Assembly: GCA_905250075.1 (NCBI GenBank)
Contig: CAJNOP010000297.1
Coordinates: 14,991-78,990, forward strand
DNA: 64,000 nt
Source of the DNA: Rotaria sp. Silwood1
Lineage: Eukaryota; Rotifera; Eurotatoria; Philodinida; Philodinidae
Direction of reading: 5' to 3'
Translations under genes and position numbers: made by a program
Shown: positions 47,701 to 60,769 of the stretch, piece by piece
How the letters are laid out: every line of letters starts with the position of its first letter
Numbering within the stretch: the stretch's first letter is position 1
The notes under the pieces: generated by a model
Told to the model about the DNA's origin: nothing
The model's database searches: none
The model's input: only the letters and a program-made list of their open reading frames with translations

Positions 47701-47944
47701 CCTTCATCAAGTTCTTTTAGAAGCTCAAAATGAAAACAGCATTGACCCTATTTTGATGCCTAACTACTATGAAGGTGATGAAAATGCAGACGAGGATGAT
47801 CCGGAACAACTTTTACAAATGCTCTCCATCGTAAATGAGACCACTACAAACGCATACTCTGCATTGATAGTTACTCACGAACAACGCTATGTTCATGATG
47901 CATTACAAGCAATTGATAATACAGATAGATTTAATCTCACATAA
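44709..47944 (+). pseudogene. Helitron protein, Rep (HUH endonuclease) and following region
   Basis: After the MULE the Helitron reading resumes. ANEYSNPNLLLGIFPRYF (45127), NFREHLRYLLSSADRRFEQH (45245, other frame), FYLGLPSHFLTINPTDIHSP (45587) and GGVLGPIKAYFGTAENQERG (45808) form the Helitron N-terminal/Rep domain. ERGSLHLHLLIW (45864-45899) holds the HUH metal-binding pair. A 340-base intron ends near 46349. Then CNIHKHSETCYKYSKG, KVLVYYITDYVAQ with the candidate catalytic tyrosines (46708) and LRCFNMIASQHEVSGVQVAS follow, then PVLIGPQIPRREREETHERY (47468) and LKIIENIELLHECIHDRDEH. Frame changes near 45225, 45795, 45965 and 47560 and a TAA at 45451 show decay. No helicase motifs follow. 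Confidence 0.8.
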
Positions 47945-47949
47945 TAATA

Positions 47950-48600
47950 GAAATTGTAAGCAGGATGTTACCTATGATGCAATTCAAGTAATAAAATAAG
48001 CCGAATGCAATAAAAAAAAACGTTATAAATGCGACAGTATACGATACAAGTTCATTCCTAAGGATTTCGAATTGGTTTTGACCGAAAAGATCTTGAACGG
48101 CGATCGTTCTTCATCGTTTAGGACCATTTAAGATGTTGTTTCCAACGATCTGGATGATTAGGACATTCATTGCAAAACTGCTTCAATAGCTCATAAAGCA
48201 AATCTTTGTTTTACAAATTCAACATGAGTAGTTTTCATATTGTGTCGTATGGTTTGTAAGTAATCAAAAGAGTTCTATAAAATATAGTCAATATTAATAT
48301 TTCAATGGTTTTGGATTGACAATGAAAGATTTTTTGTTGGAATCGACAACTACTTCCGATAGATGGTTCTGCTTTACGGTTTATATAAAATCATAGAAAC
48401 AAAAATGAAAAATAGTTATTTATTTTATTTATATTAATTAATCAAAAAGTATTTTAAAATATTTTAAAAACGATCAATTAATCACTTAACACTCCATTAT
48501 GATTTGTCTTATATCCACAACGTATTTTTATTTGTTCTTGTTTTTCAGTGGTCATAGTTTGGCACATTGACAAAATAAAGGTTAGAAAATTACCATTTAA
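47950..48600. other. Intergenic between Helitron and ZRANB2-like gene
   Basis: No coding similarity was recognised; promoter and 5' UTR of the next gene presumably lie here. Confidence 0.45.
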
Positions 48601-48601
48601 A

Positions 48602-50082
48602 ATGAGCGATCACGACGATTATGATCGAGATGATGAGTCTTATGCTAGATCATCTCGAGAAAGACGACGTAATCATAATGATGATAATGGTAGCAGTCAT
48701 TCTCATCGATGTAAGTTTATCACTATTAAAATATTGACATTTATTTATTTATAAAATAATTCAGCATCGAGCAAACGTCATTCAAAATCAAGTACAAAAG
48801 ATATATCAGGTATTGGTAAAAAAGTAGCTGAAAAAAGTGGTGGCCTTTTTTCACCTGAAGATTGGATGTGTAAAAGGTAATTATTAGATTTTTAGTCTCG
48901 TACATATATTCTCTCATATTTCAGTTGTGGAAATATTAATTGGGCACGTCGAACAACTTGTAATATGTGTAATATGCCAAAATTTCAAAAGGCTGAAGCA
49001 CGAACAGGTAATAAATTTTTGTTTTTTTTTTTGTGAAAGAAAAAATAAAATTATTTAAACACTTCAAGGTGCTGGTGGTGGATATAATGAACGTGATAGT
49101 GTTGAATATAACGAACGTCATGATGAATCAGATGGCGAATATGATGAAGTAAATAATATCGTATTGATAAATAAGTTTGTCTAATTTTTTTTTATTTTAG
49201 TTTGGACGTAAGAAAAAGAAATTTCGTAGTATAACAAAAGATAAAGATGAAAAATCAAGTGATAAAAAACGAAGTACAACTAATCCGAAATCTCGATCAT
49301 TGGGAGAGGTAATATTCGTACAGTGAGTATTTTAGAGACTTATAGTTTTTCTTTATTTCTACAGAACATATGATTTTTATATATGTTTTTTCTTTTCTTG
49401 TATTTAGAATAATGATGAAGAAGGTGGTGGTGGTGGTGGTAATGATGATGATGAAGAAGAAGAAGATTTTGACGCTTCAAAAGTATAACAACAAAAGAAA
49501 TTTAAATAATTCAAGTTTTTTTTTTTCCGTTTTATGTGTGGTATTTTAGTATGCATTAGACACTGATGATGATAGTGATGAAAATAATAAAAAACATCAA
49601 AAAGCAAGTTCATCAAGTAGTAATAAAAAATCATCTAGTAGTAGTAGTCATGGAAGACGAAATTCGTAAGTCATTAGTTATTTTATTTTAGTTATAAATT
49701 GAAATTTCTAATTTTTGTTTATAGACGTTCTCGTTCAAATTCTGCATCATCGGATAGTCGTTCATCATCGCGTGATGGTTATCATCGTTCATCGCATGAT
49801 AAAAAATCGTAAATATCTTAAAAGATATTCATATGATTATCTTTTGCTTTACAAACCATTTAGTAGCCGATATGATAAAGCATCTTCTTCAAACACACAT
49901 AAACGTTCAAGTTCACCACGTAGTTCAAAACGAAGTGATGATTATTATGAACAACGACGATCAAGGTAGTTTTTTAATATTATTTCATAATAAATTTTTG
50001 TTTTTTTTTTGCTTTCTTAAATAGATCTCGTTCACCTGCGAATACATCAAGTCGAAATCAACAAAAGAGTTATCGTCATTAG
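48602..50082 (+). CDS. ZRANB2-like: ZRANB2-like splicing regulator (RanBP2 zinc finger, RS domain)
   Basis: Ten exons: 48602-48710, 48765-48876, 48925-49007, 49069-49148, 49201-49308, 49408-49482, 49550-49665, 49725-49808, 49864-49965 and 50025-50082. All have GT/AG introns of 48-99 bases and compatible phases, giving 308 residues. ZRANB2 is a nuclear protein that binds GGU-containing RNA and affects splice-site choice. Conserved text: GKKVAEKSGGLFS, one RanBP2-type finger (WMCKSC...CNMC; Cys72, Cys75, Cys86, Cys89, with Asn77-Asn79 and Trp80), GGGYNERDSVEY, then SDGEYDEFGRKKKKF. An acidic stretch (NDDEEGGGGGGNDDDEEEEE-like) and an RS-rich tail follow. Vertebrate ZRANB2 has two fingers; the first is missing here, replaced by a charged Ser/Arg segment. 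AATAAAG at 50091 is a possible polyadenylation signal. Confidence 0.92.
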
Positions 50083-50089
50083 TATACAA

Positions 50090-53000
50090 TAACAATAAAG
50101 ACATTTATCGTATCATATTCGGTTTTGTGTGTAAAAATAAAAAAAAACATTTATGTTCAAAATAAAATAAAAAAAGAAAGCTTGTGCATCAGTTCAAGAT
50201 AATATTAGGTTTTATGGATGGACAAACATTTGATTGAAAATGAATTAAGCACCGTTTTAATTGTTCTTTTTTAAAGTTCATTGTTTTTTGTCCTTGGTTG
50301 GAAAAGAATTTGTTTAGAAAACTTCTGACAATTTCTAAGAAGGCATATATTATACACTTCAATCATCTACATATGATTAATGAAAGATGTGTTCTGATGT
50401 TGCTTAAATATATTAGAGGACGTAAAAAGAATCTTTTTACAAATATGAAATTTATTTTCCTAAGAAATGTGAAGCATCAAGTCAAATATTTCTTTGTTTG
50501 TTTTTTTTTTGAAGAAAAATGACATAATCTATGATACTATTACTAGTCGTATGAATTATAAATACAATAGGCCAGCCAAAAGCCGGAAGAAATCTATCTA
50601 ATGAATAAATTATTGATTAGTTTTTCTTTTTCTTATATCTTAGAAAATAACTGGTGACAGCCATAAAATTATTATTTGACAGGACATTATAAATTTTTAT
50701 TCTTCAATAAAATCAATCTCATTATATGGAACATTATGCCGAGTAAAAAGTAAAAATAGCTTTTTTTTTTCTTAAAATAGTGCATATGACTGACTTCAAT
50801 TATGGTTATTATATAATAGTAGTTCTACTTTTGCTTGAATTGTCATTCATTATATTAATGTAAAAAAAGTGAACCACTATTATTAAATGGGTTGACACTA
50901 TGCACGAGTACTTTTTACCAGTAATTCAATAGATAAGCACAAAAGGGAAATATTCTAGTTTCGATAAATCAACAAATACTAATAAACATAATCCAAGTTT
51001 TCTTTTTTTTTATATTGGCTATCATTTCCTGTTGTATTTTAGCTAGTTTATGTATTTCAAATAGTCAAGTTTTTTTTTTCTCGTTATATTTCATACAAAA
51101 AGCTTTTCCATTTCCCTTGATTGCCGCCGGTAACTGCTCAGTGTTTCTATAATGTACAAAAATAGTGACAGGAAATGCGTATGCGCTTGCAATTTCAAAT
51201 ACAGTATTGATCGTATAAGTAATTACTTGTTGAGACTAATCTTTTCATGGATAGACGAGAAGAAAAAAGTTCAATGTCAAATACAACAAAAAGCTTTTTC
51301 TCACTTATCCTCATGAGACATTCTAGCGTTGACGTGAATAATATAAGATACCAACTCAACATGTCACAGAGTGTTGGTTCACCTTGTCATATAGCAAAAG
51401 ATAAAAAAAATCTATGGAATAGACACAATGATTACATAAGATTCGGCATCATGGATGTTCACTTTCACTCATTTATTCAGTCTTGAACTGTCAAAATGAC
51501 AAGAATATAGACATATATATATATATAAAGTATCAGCATGCCAGTATGAAGTGTATTGATATAATGAAAAAAAAATACATATATGACAAGTAAAAGTATA
51601 AAAGGTTCCTCTTGAAAAAATTGTTACAATCTTGATTGTACGCAAAACAAGTGATCCATAGTCTTCGATCTCTCAACAAACACACTCTATATACATAAAG
51701 CAAAACAAAGAAGAAAAAAAAACCTCTTTCCTATTTTGTCCTTCATTGATAGTATGTGTTCAAAACATCTGTTACACCGCCCGTAAGCACGTTATGTCGT
51801 AATTAGAAATAGCCAAGCTATATATCAATGTAAAAGATAAACGATGGCAATATTGTCGAAGGCTAGCGAATCTGTGAAAACACATCATTAACGTCATGTA
51901 TCCGTCATTATTCGGTATGTTAAAAAAAAATAAATGAACTATCATGATGCGTGTAGAGAAGAAAACGGTAGACACAATTGAACAAACAGTTCCAATAACA
52001 ATTATGATGGTAGCATTGCTTCTAATGCTGTGTGTATTTTTACAAGCATTATTCAATTCCCTACTGATAGACAAAAGACATGATCATGATTCTCTTTTCT
52101 ATACATATACATATATACATATATATATATACGTATGTTGCGTCATTATGCGAACGTATTCATGTCATTGTCTCGAATTAACAAATGAAGACATATGCAT
52201 TCCATCAGATAAAATCAAGGCATTCACCTGCATTAAACAAGACAACAACGGATATATGCGCACATGCATAAGCATATGAAAATTACATTGATGTTTTATT
52301 TTATATTCTTGCATCATACATAGTCAGACTAGCAATTATCATTGTTGAAGATTTTTTTTTTTCTTCATTTTTCTTTTCTTTTTTACGTAATCACCTCGAG
52401 AGGGGCCATCATAGGGAGGCTGATACTTTTTGTTCTATGTCTTTTTTTTTTCAAGTGCCAATTGCTACGATTTGATGTATTGGGCTATTCTATCTATGAT
52501 GATAATCGCTCATCTCAAGCATAAAATCCATCTGTTGTATGTTCTCTCTTCTAACTATTCAATTCGATGACTATCATAAGTTAGTCATATAATAGGAACA
52601 AAAGAAAAAGAATGAGAAAATAAACAATATACAAACAATAAAAGTCTACATATGAAACACTTAAACGATCATGTAGTCAGCTATCTCAAAAGTTTATCAA
52701 AGGTGTGACTTTGTTTATGTTCATTGAATTGATCATATTATGTCAATCATCATCTCCTTATTCGACATTCAATATATGTATATCTGTACACATGCATGCT
52801 GTCTAATAACATTGCTCATGTCCTTCATACAGTACTCAATGATAGATCGTATGAATATGCTGTCATAATTTCTTTTTGTTCGACTTTGGTCACCAATTCA
52901 ATGGAAAGAAGATGAGCCAGAGCAAAAAAAAAAAGAAAAGAGAAATAAAGAAAAAAAAGTAGGAAGAAGGTAAATCGAACTTAATGAGAGTAACCGACAA

Positions 53001-53436
53001 GAAATATAAAGAGTGGTAATCAACCATCCATTTAGACTTGATGGGTGACAAAGCTCACTTTTCTTTTCAAGACACCGGTCAGTCATTCATATCGCACACG
53101 TCCTTACTCTCTTCCTGTATTTCTCTCTTTTTTTTGCCAGAAAAAAAAAAACCTCAACGAGAATGGTTTTTTTTCCCTTTTCTTCTTCTCCTTCATCACG
53201 ATAGTACTACTATGAGACTAAGTGTTAATTCTCTTCTCTCATTCTTATTACTCTCTATTCTGTCTGTATATATATATATATGTGTGTGTTCAATATGTCG
53301 TATATTAATGAGGAAATCCTTTTCTTTCTTTTTGCTATTACAGATTGTTTCTATTCACATGCAAACAGTACAGTACAATGTAATAATTATATTTGTTTCT
53401 TTTAAATTAGCCAAGTAATTACAAAACTAGAAAAAA
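50090..53436. other. Long AT-rich intergenic region upstream of protocadherin
   Basis: No gene was recognised. It contains AT microsatellites (51510-51528, 52105-52132 and 53265-53280), many poly-T tracts and pyrimidine-rich text near 53110-53200. Short frames lack motifs. Confidence 0.5.
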
Positions 53437-56400
53437 ATGTTTCAAATTTTAATTATTCTTAATTTATTTTATTCGGTATTTACAATACCAAAAGAATCAA
53501 TACATATTATGGAAGATTTACCAATTGGTACATCAATATATACATTTTCAACAGATGGTTGTAAAACAATAAATAATGCTGGTACATATCGTTTTGTTGA
53601 TAGTCAAAAAAATTCAAATGATTTTTTTCTTATTGATCCATATACGGGACGTATAACAACAAAAAAATTAATTGATCGTGATGATTTTTGTCTTCGTCGT
53701 ATGTGTTCATGTTCAAAATGTGAAATAATACTTGAAGTTTTATGTGTTAATATGGGAAAAATATTTTTCAATGATTTATCTATTATTATTGATGATCATA
53801 ATGATCATTCACCACAATTTTCAAAATCATCAATAACAATTGATATTTTAGAAAATATACCTATTGGTTATTTAATACCAATTGATATTGCTATTGATCT
53901 TGATTATGGAAATAATTCAATTCAAGGTTATAATCTTTTAGAAGATAATTCAACAAATAAAATTCTTAATGCATTTCAAATTGAATATACAAAAAAGAAT
54001 GATTTACTTGCTTTACGTCTTATTAAAATACTTGATCGAGAATTATATCATTCTTTAGAATATGTTATACAAGCATACGATGGTGGACAACCACAAGCAC
54101 TTATAGGTCGTTTAAATATTTATATAAATATTCTTGATGTCAACGATATGTCACCAGTATTTGATCGTTCTGAGATTAATATACTTTTAAGTGAATCAAC
54201 ATCAATTGGTTCATTGATTGCACGTGTACATGCATTTGATGGGGATGCTGGTCTTAATGGCCTTGTTTATTATACAATTGTGTCATTAGATCCTCCATCA
54301 AATGGAACATTTATGTTATCAAAAGAAACAGGAGAAATACATCTTGGTAAATCTCTTGATTATGAAAAAGAAAAATCATATCGAATAAAAATCAAAGCAC
54401 AAGATAATGGACCACAACAAGTTTCAATACCAGCATTTGCTATGATTTATATTGAAATAAAAGATGAAAATGATAATTATCCATTAATTACACCAACATT
54501 TAATGATGATAGAATTTCAGGTGTTGAACATATATTAAATAGTACTATAATTACAATTCGTGAAAATCTTTCAAATGGAACATTTTTAGTAAGTAATTTT
54601 TCATATTGATATGCGTGACAAGAAAGATTTTTTTTTTGCTTGTTCCTCATTTATTGACCTTGATTGAATGTTAATCTTTTCTTTCTCTTGTAATTCTCAA
54701 AAGAAACATTTGTATGTGCGTGTTCGCATGATTTATTTTTAACCCTAAGTTTTTTCGATTTATATTAAAAAAAAACAACGAAAGTTAATTGTTATTGGTT
54801 TTTTTTCTCTTTTCAATAGGGCCATATCTCAATTAGTGATCTCGATAGTGGTAACAATGGTCTAGTAAGTTGGTCACTTGAGAGTAATGGATCAATTTCT
54901 ATTAAAGAATTATTTAATAATGAAGCTTTTCTCATGTTTACTGCACGTATATTTGATCGTGAAGAACAATCACAATATGAAATTTCTCTTAAAGCACATG
55001 ATCATGGTATTCAACCACTAACAAGTATATTGAATTTTACTTTAAAAATTTTGGATGAAAATGATAATACACCAATATTTGATAAAGAATTTTATTTAAT
55101 TAATATTACAGAAGCAATTCCTATAGGTACAATTCTTCTTCATTTTCATGCTACAGATGCCGATGAAGAAAATACATTAAATAGTCAAATTGAATATCAA
55201 TTAAGTAATGAAACAATATTTTCATTAAACTCAACTACAGGCGAATTACGTTTGATTGGTAAACTAGATCGAGAAGAACAATCGAGTTATGAGTTTGATA
55301 TTATTGCATCTGATCATGGCCAACCTCAACCTTTATCATCAACAGTTCGTTGTATAATCAACTTAATTGACATCAATGACAATTATCCAACATTTGATTT
55401 ATCAGAATATATATTTGAAATACCTGAAACATGGTCTAACCATTCACCAATCGGTCATGTTCATGCAACCGATGCTGATGAATACTATAGTGAATTGACT
55501 TATAAATTAGTATATAATGATACGACAATGACAAATGAATGGCCATTTGATTTGACAACAAATGGCACATTATATCTAAAGGGTACATCTGCTGGTAAAT
55601 AAATACTTATTTAATAACTTGTTTGTTTTTTTTTAATAGAATGATTCTTTTTCTTTTTATATAGATATTGATTATGAACGTCGTTCAATCTATCAATTTT
55701 TAATTCTAGCTATTGATAATGATGGTCTTAATACAAGTGTACCTGTAACTATTCATATTTTAAATCGTAATGATTATTGTCCTGAATTAATTAATAATTC
55801 AACAGCTTTATTTTTTAATATTGATCTATGGTTTAATAATTCATATGATGATTTCAATCAATATTATTTAGAATTATTCGATGGTGATAATGATACATGT
55901 TCAATTGAATTACTTAATTTTAATGATATATTTAAAATTGATTTAATTCAACGTAATGAATTTTTATTATATGCGCATATATTACCTGAACGTGAATATT
56001 ATATATTACAATTTCGTCTTCGTGATCTTATTAATGAAACTATTGATCAATCATGTATACGATATGTTCAATTAGTTTTAACAATAGGTACAAATCAAAC
56101 AAATCAAACAGTAGCTATTGATACGGCACGTGAATATTTGGAAGCACTTTATTTAATATCTCGACGTTCACATACATATTTTAATTTAACATTACTTAAT
56201 GTTATATTTGTTATTATATTATTATCAATAGCAATAATAATTAGTTTAATTTCAATTAAAGTTATTTATATATCATCAAATTCATGTCATCAACGAAAAT
56301 TACGAAAACATAAAAATGATTCACATACACTTTATCGTCTTCAAGGTCCAACTGAAACTCAGTTACCTTTACTTGATAATGGACCAGGTGAAATATCATT

Positions 56401-57680
56401 AACATCATCATTGAATATGACTGGAAATAGTAAATCAACTCAAGATGAAAATGTCAATCATTCTCTTGATAATGATGAACAACAGCAGGTAAGAACAAAA
56501 AAAAACCGAACGAACAATATGAATATAAAAGAACAGATGATGCATGTATAGAAGAAAACAAAAAGTCGTACAAATACACGTTAATACTATTTCCATATGT
56601 TACCTTAGCTTTTCTATTCATTGTTCAACGATGCATTAATTCAATACTAACGTCATCGTTACTATTCATAATAGAATGATAACGATAACAAATTTTTAAT
56701 TAAAAATTTATTTTAACTAGTATCTTTGTTGATGAATAAAGAGAGATATGTCAAATGATAACGAAGCGAGAATAATGAGAAAAGAAAAACTATCTTCTTA
56801 GTCTGTCAAATATGAATGAAAAATAGAGAAGAAAAGAATTTATAATATAAATTTGATTATCCATTTAATGTCACCAAACGGCTAACGTCTCGTTTTTCCC
56901 AATAGAATAATCAAATCTACATGTATTTATGAAAACTATATATATATATATTGAATGTATATACAATATTTAATAGAAACAAATGATTTTCTTTTTTTTT
57001 TTCTAAGAAAGATAAATATGCTTTAAGATGTATATAGCAATAAGTGATGCATCGTCTGCATATTTCATGAATCTATTAAACCATTCAGATGCCATAGGAA
57101 ATTAACGTGCATGATGATGTAAAATGTTTGACATCTTGACTAGTATCCAATTTCATTCAATCAACAGACATAAGATACCAATTTATATAGATACGTTAAT
57201 ATAACAGAAAAAAAGAATTTTATTTTCTTTTTTTTTTAGCAACTTTTATGTCAATTAAATCCAAATTCTTCATCAATAGTAAAAAAATCAAATGAATATA
57301 AAACATTTACATTTAAATCAAATCATAATACATATGATCGTATGAATGATAATCGTCATTCGGGTATTTCTCCAACATTATCATATCCTCATATACATGA
57401 TAGTGGTTATGAAACAACATCATCAAATATAGATCAACAACGTTTTCTTTTACCCGGAAGTCCATCTAATGTTAGTTCTTCAACCGATAATCAATTAATA
57501 GCTGTTACGTATTATTCATCATTAAGTTCAACTCATCAAGATTTATCATTATCATCTCCAAATACTGTATCACGAACCTTGAAAACATTTACACATATGC
57601 CTACGATGAACATTACAGGAAATGAATCATCAACAATGAAGATTGCTCGGCTTGCTGAACAGGAAATTATTGAAGTTTAA
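53437..57680 (+). CDS. Protocadherin-like cell-adhesion protein
   Basis: Four exons (53437-54588, 54820-55594, 55665-56488, 57240-57680) with GT/AG junctions and agreeing phases encode 1,063 residues. A signal peptide (1-16) leads into an ectodomain of about 800 residues with six to seven cadherin repeats. Calcium-binding linker motifs are at 119-127 (DDHNDHSPQ, degenerate), 234-242 (DVNDMSPVF), 343-351 (DENDNYPLI), 463-471 (DENDNTPIF) and 568-576 (DINDNYPTF), then a degenerate NRNDYCPEL. LDRE and DxGxP motifs recur. A membrane segment lies at about 816-840, followed by a cytoplasmic tail of about 225 residues with QLPLLDNG and HDSGYETTSSN and no catenin-binding region recognised. A single large first exon holding several repeats is typical of protocadherins. 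Intron 3 (751 bases) is the longest. Confidence 0.92.
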
Positions 57681-57684
57681 TAAT

Positions 57685-59670
57685 TGTCATTTTTCTTACT
57701 GTTGTATGCGTGAATGTGTTTCCTTGGTCTTTTTTTTTTCTATCTTTTTATGAATGTATATAGAAATATTTAATGAAGACTATGAGGTTGCTTATCAAGT
57801 CATATTCATAATTGAATATCTTATTCTTAAATGAAGCATTTTTTGGAGAAACACTTTTGTATTCTTTTTCTATGATTACATAGGTCGTAGAACATAAAGA
57901 GAAATAATAATTTATTTAGTTGTTTTTTTTAACAATATCTTATACAACATCGGCAGTTTATTATTATCTGTATCACAGTTATTGTGAAGTTTTTTTGATT
58001 ATTAAGAGACTTACAATTGGTTATCGTATCAATTGTGATATAATAAATGTTGTAAAAGTTTTTTTAACAAAATATTTACTCATTTATTTGTCTAATTGAA
58101 ATTATTTTCAATGTTGATTATATTTAGAATTTTGTTCTCTCTATCTCTCTCTCTAAATCTAATGTAGTATTGCAGTAAACTCTTGAAGTAAGTTTTGTCT
58201 ATGTAAAAAAAAAATAAATTTATCTTAAAAAATTGAAATTCAGATTGTTTAAGTAACAACTTTAGTTTAGACGTTGATTTTATATGATTCATTATTTCTT
58301 ATTGAGAAGAAAATTTTCTTTTCAATTACTTATGTAATAAATATTTTTACCAATAGAAATACTTATAGATTTTTTTTTGCATAGCTTGAATTTATTGTTT
58401 GTTAATATTTAAAACGGCAAAAACAATTAATGCTCATACAGAGTAATTGTTTGACAATCAGCATTACAATTTCAGTACCTTAAAAAACAAACATCTTATT
58501 TTTTTTTAAAGGGTTCGACAATAAAGAATATACAATCTAAAACAAAGACTTTTGCTCTATGAATTTATATGAAGAATTTTCGTTTTGAAAAAATAATTAT
58601 TCATTTTCGAAAATATAAAATGTCTTCAAGAAAGTTAACCACGACTTATTGAAACTAATCTAATATCGAGTAAAATTTCAGAAAATATTCTTCTATATCT
58701 AAAAACATACATTCAGTTAGCGTAACCTAATATTTCTATGAAAAAAAAGAAAATTCATATTTAACAAAAAATAAGTCATATTCACATATTCGGTAGAAAT
58801 AGGCTAATGTGTACCGGTGAAAGAAATATGATAAATACATGAAGCAACGGTAGAATAAGATGAGTACTAGGACTGTAACAGTGACGATAATCTATGTGAC
58901 GGTAAGCCACTGATTGATCATCTTCGTTGTATCTTGAATTATTTCTATATTTGTTTTACATAAAGAGACTCATATTAATGAAACAAAAAAGAAAAGAATT
59001 TGCACAAGGTCAAACCATTGTTTTGTGTTTTCTTTCAGACCAATTAAACAAATACTATCACAAATGTAAGGCGAACTGTTATTTATTAATATTATAGCAA
59101 CTTCTATCCAATATCATCCCAAATCAGGGGCAAAATATTGTTGTATACAGAACAAAATCTCTAGGTAATGTCAAAGTATTTGTTGTCAACAATATCTTAT
59201 GGAAAATTATAGATGCAGTTGAAACTTTGCTCTCGTGATTTGAAAGTTGCATTCAGATAATAGATATAAATATTACTGTTTGCCGATGAACAAACTAGAA
59301 AATCCACTAAAAGAACTAATTTTTTTTCTTTGTTTTATTATCGATATTTTTTTCTGATGTCTATTGTACATGTTGACCTTCATGCTATACCGAAAGGTAA
59401 GAATAATAAATCTATCTATCCATCCATTATCTAACTTTTTTCCTTGATAAAACATAAAAGTAACAGTTGTTAACCAAAATACTGTATTTATTAATTAATA
59501 ATTATTCGAACAGAATCTTCATCAAACTTGTTGAAACGATTTGATCATGCATAAATATCTATCACTATTAAGCTTAACATTTCTTTAAATTAAAAATTTG
59601 AAAAAATTTATTTTGTAGAGTTTCTAATCTATAAATTGTTGCTAGTTGTTCTCACGCCACAGGTAATATT
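57685..59670. other. Intergenic, no supported gene
   Basis: AT-rich downstream region of the protocadherin and the convergent GT31 gene; nothing recognised. Confidence 0.5.
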
Positions 59671-59673
59671 TGT

Positions 59674-60768
59674 TTAATTTTGACTAAGAATTATATTCCA
59701 TGCATCAAAATAATCGTGTATAGTATACATAGATGATAATGGTGTACAAAATAATAGTTTTGAATTTTTTTCAAGTGTTTTTCCACATGCTCCATTACTC
59801 AATACATATTTAAAATCTTCAGAAAATGTTGCTAAATTTTTCATTTGAACATGAGCAGCATCTCGAAGAATACCTGTTACAAATGGATCACCTGGATGTT
59901 CGATAAGATTAATATGACTTATTGCATCAAGCATACGATCAGAAGCTCTTGATGTTATAACATATAGTAAACTCATAGCATAATGTAAATCAACATTTAA
60001 TGGTGGTAACATAGCATCGATAAATTTTTGATAGCGACCTCTTGAAACTGAATGTTCTAAACCAAACCAACCAATAACTACATTTTCCTTCGTAATACGT
60101 TCAATAGTTGGTAAAAATTTATTGATAATAAGTTTCATATTAATTATAACATTATCTTCAGTTTTGATATAGAATGGTACATTTGGTAAATATGATTTTA
60201 CCCATAGCATTGCAGAAAGTTCTCTATAAGCAATAAATGAATACATATCAGGCATAGAGACTTGAATAACATCATCAAAAATTAACTGTTCTGCATGTAT
60301 ACGTTTCATTGTAAAATCATCGATACCAACAAGAAAAAATACTTTGATTGGTATTGTATTGTTTCGATATGATTGTTTAAATCCCCATGTTCGTCGTATT
60401 GCATCACGTCGTTCAATGTTAGATGCATTCGATAATACTATAATCGGTATAATATTCGATGATACAGATTCTAAGTTTAAAAAGACTGGATTAACAAATT
60501 CGATTAAAGATAAAACACCTTTTTGTGCTTTTTGTAATGTTGTAAATGAAGATGAAGAGGCTTGTACTACTGTTATTGAATTCAATTGTGATATGGTATG
60601 ATTAGATATTTGATTTGATATATTTAAATGTTTAAAATAAGTTTGATATAAAACTTGATTGAATAAAGAAATATTTTGAAGACGAAAAAAAAATACGACG
60701 ATTATCAATAAAATAACTGAAATCAGTAATTTTTTTAAACGACGACGACTATAATATCTTGTGAACAT
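59674..60768 (-). CDS. GT31-type glycosyltransferase (beta-1,3-galactosyltransferase-like), divergent
   Basis: A single-exon minus-strand gene of 364 residues. The basic N-terminus and hydrophobic segment (about 13-29) give the type II Golgi topology of GT31 enzymes, which transfer galactose or N-acetylglucosamine in beta-1,3 linkage. Family motifs: RRDAIRRTWG (120-129), IKVFFLVG (141-148), DVIQVSMPDMYSFIAYRELS (166-185), PFYIKTEDNVIIN (198-210), SRGRY (242-246) and GDPFVTG (293-299). The expected DDD metal-binding motif reads TEDN and the usual EDVFxTG reads GDPFVTG, so both acidic sites differ from active members; activity is uncertain. N-glycosylation sequons lie in the stem (NIS, NHT). 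The start at 60768 is the first ATG and precedes the basic tail directly. Confidence 0.85.
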   Translation of the reverse strand: MFTRYYSRRRLKKLLISVILLIIVVFFFRLQNISLFNQVLYQTYFKHLNISNQISNHTISQLNSITVVQASSSSFTTLQKAQKGVLSLIEFVNPVFLNLESVSSNIIPIIVLSNASNIERRDAIRRTWGFKQSYRNNTIPIKVFFLVGIDDFTMKRIHAEQLIFDDVIQVSMPDMYSFIAYRELSAMLWVKSYLPNVPFYIKTEDNVIINMKLIINKFLPTIERITKENVVIGWFGLEHSVSRGRYQKFIDAMLPPLNVDLHYAMSLLYVITSRASDRMLDAISHINLIEHPGDPFVTGILRDAAHVQMKNLATFSEDFKYVLSNGACGKTLEKNSKLLFCTPLSSMYTIHDYFDAWNIILSQN

Positions 60769-60769
60769 A

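Larger units (their letters stand above)
40771..47950 (+). mobile_element. Helitron, decayed and missing its helicase
   Basis: A plus-strand rolling-circle transposon remnant recognised from its protein. It is split by a MULE insertion at 42265-44708 and begins at an assembly gap. It ends without the Pif1-type helicase that autonomous Helitrons carry, since the ZRANB2-like gene starts only 650 bases after the last Helitron codons. Termini (5' TC and 3' hairpin-CTRR) could not be identified. Confidence 0.85.

Noticed and set aside
48548..48601. Earlier start codon for the ZRANB2-like gene at 48548
   Set aside because: The extension is unlike the family; MSDHDDYD at 48602 gives the acidic start expected.
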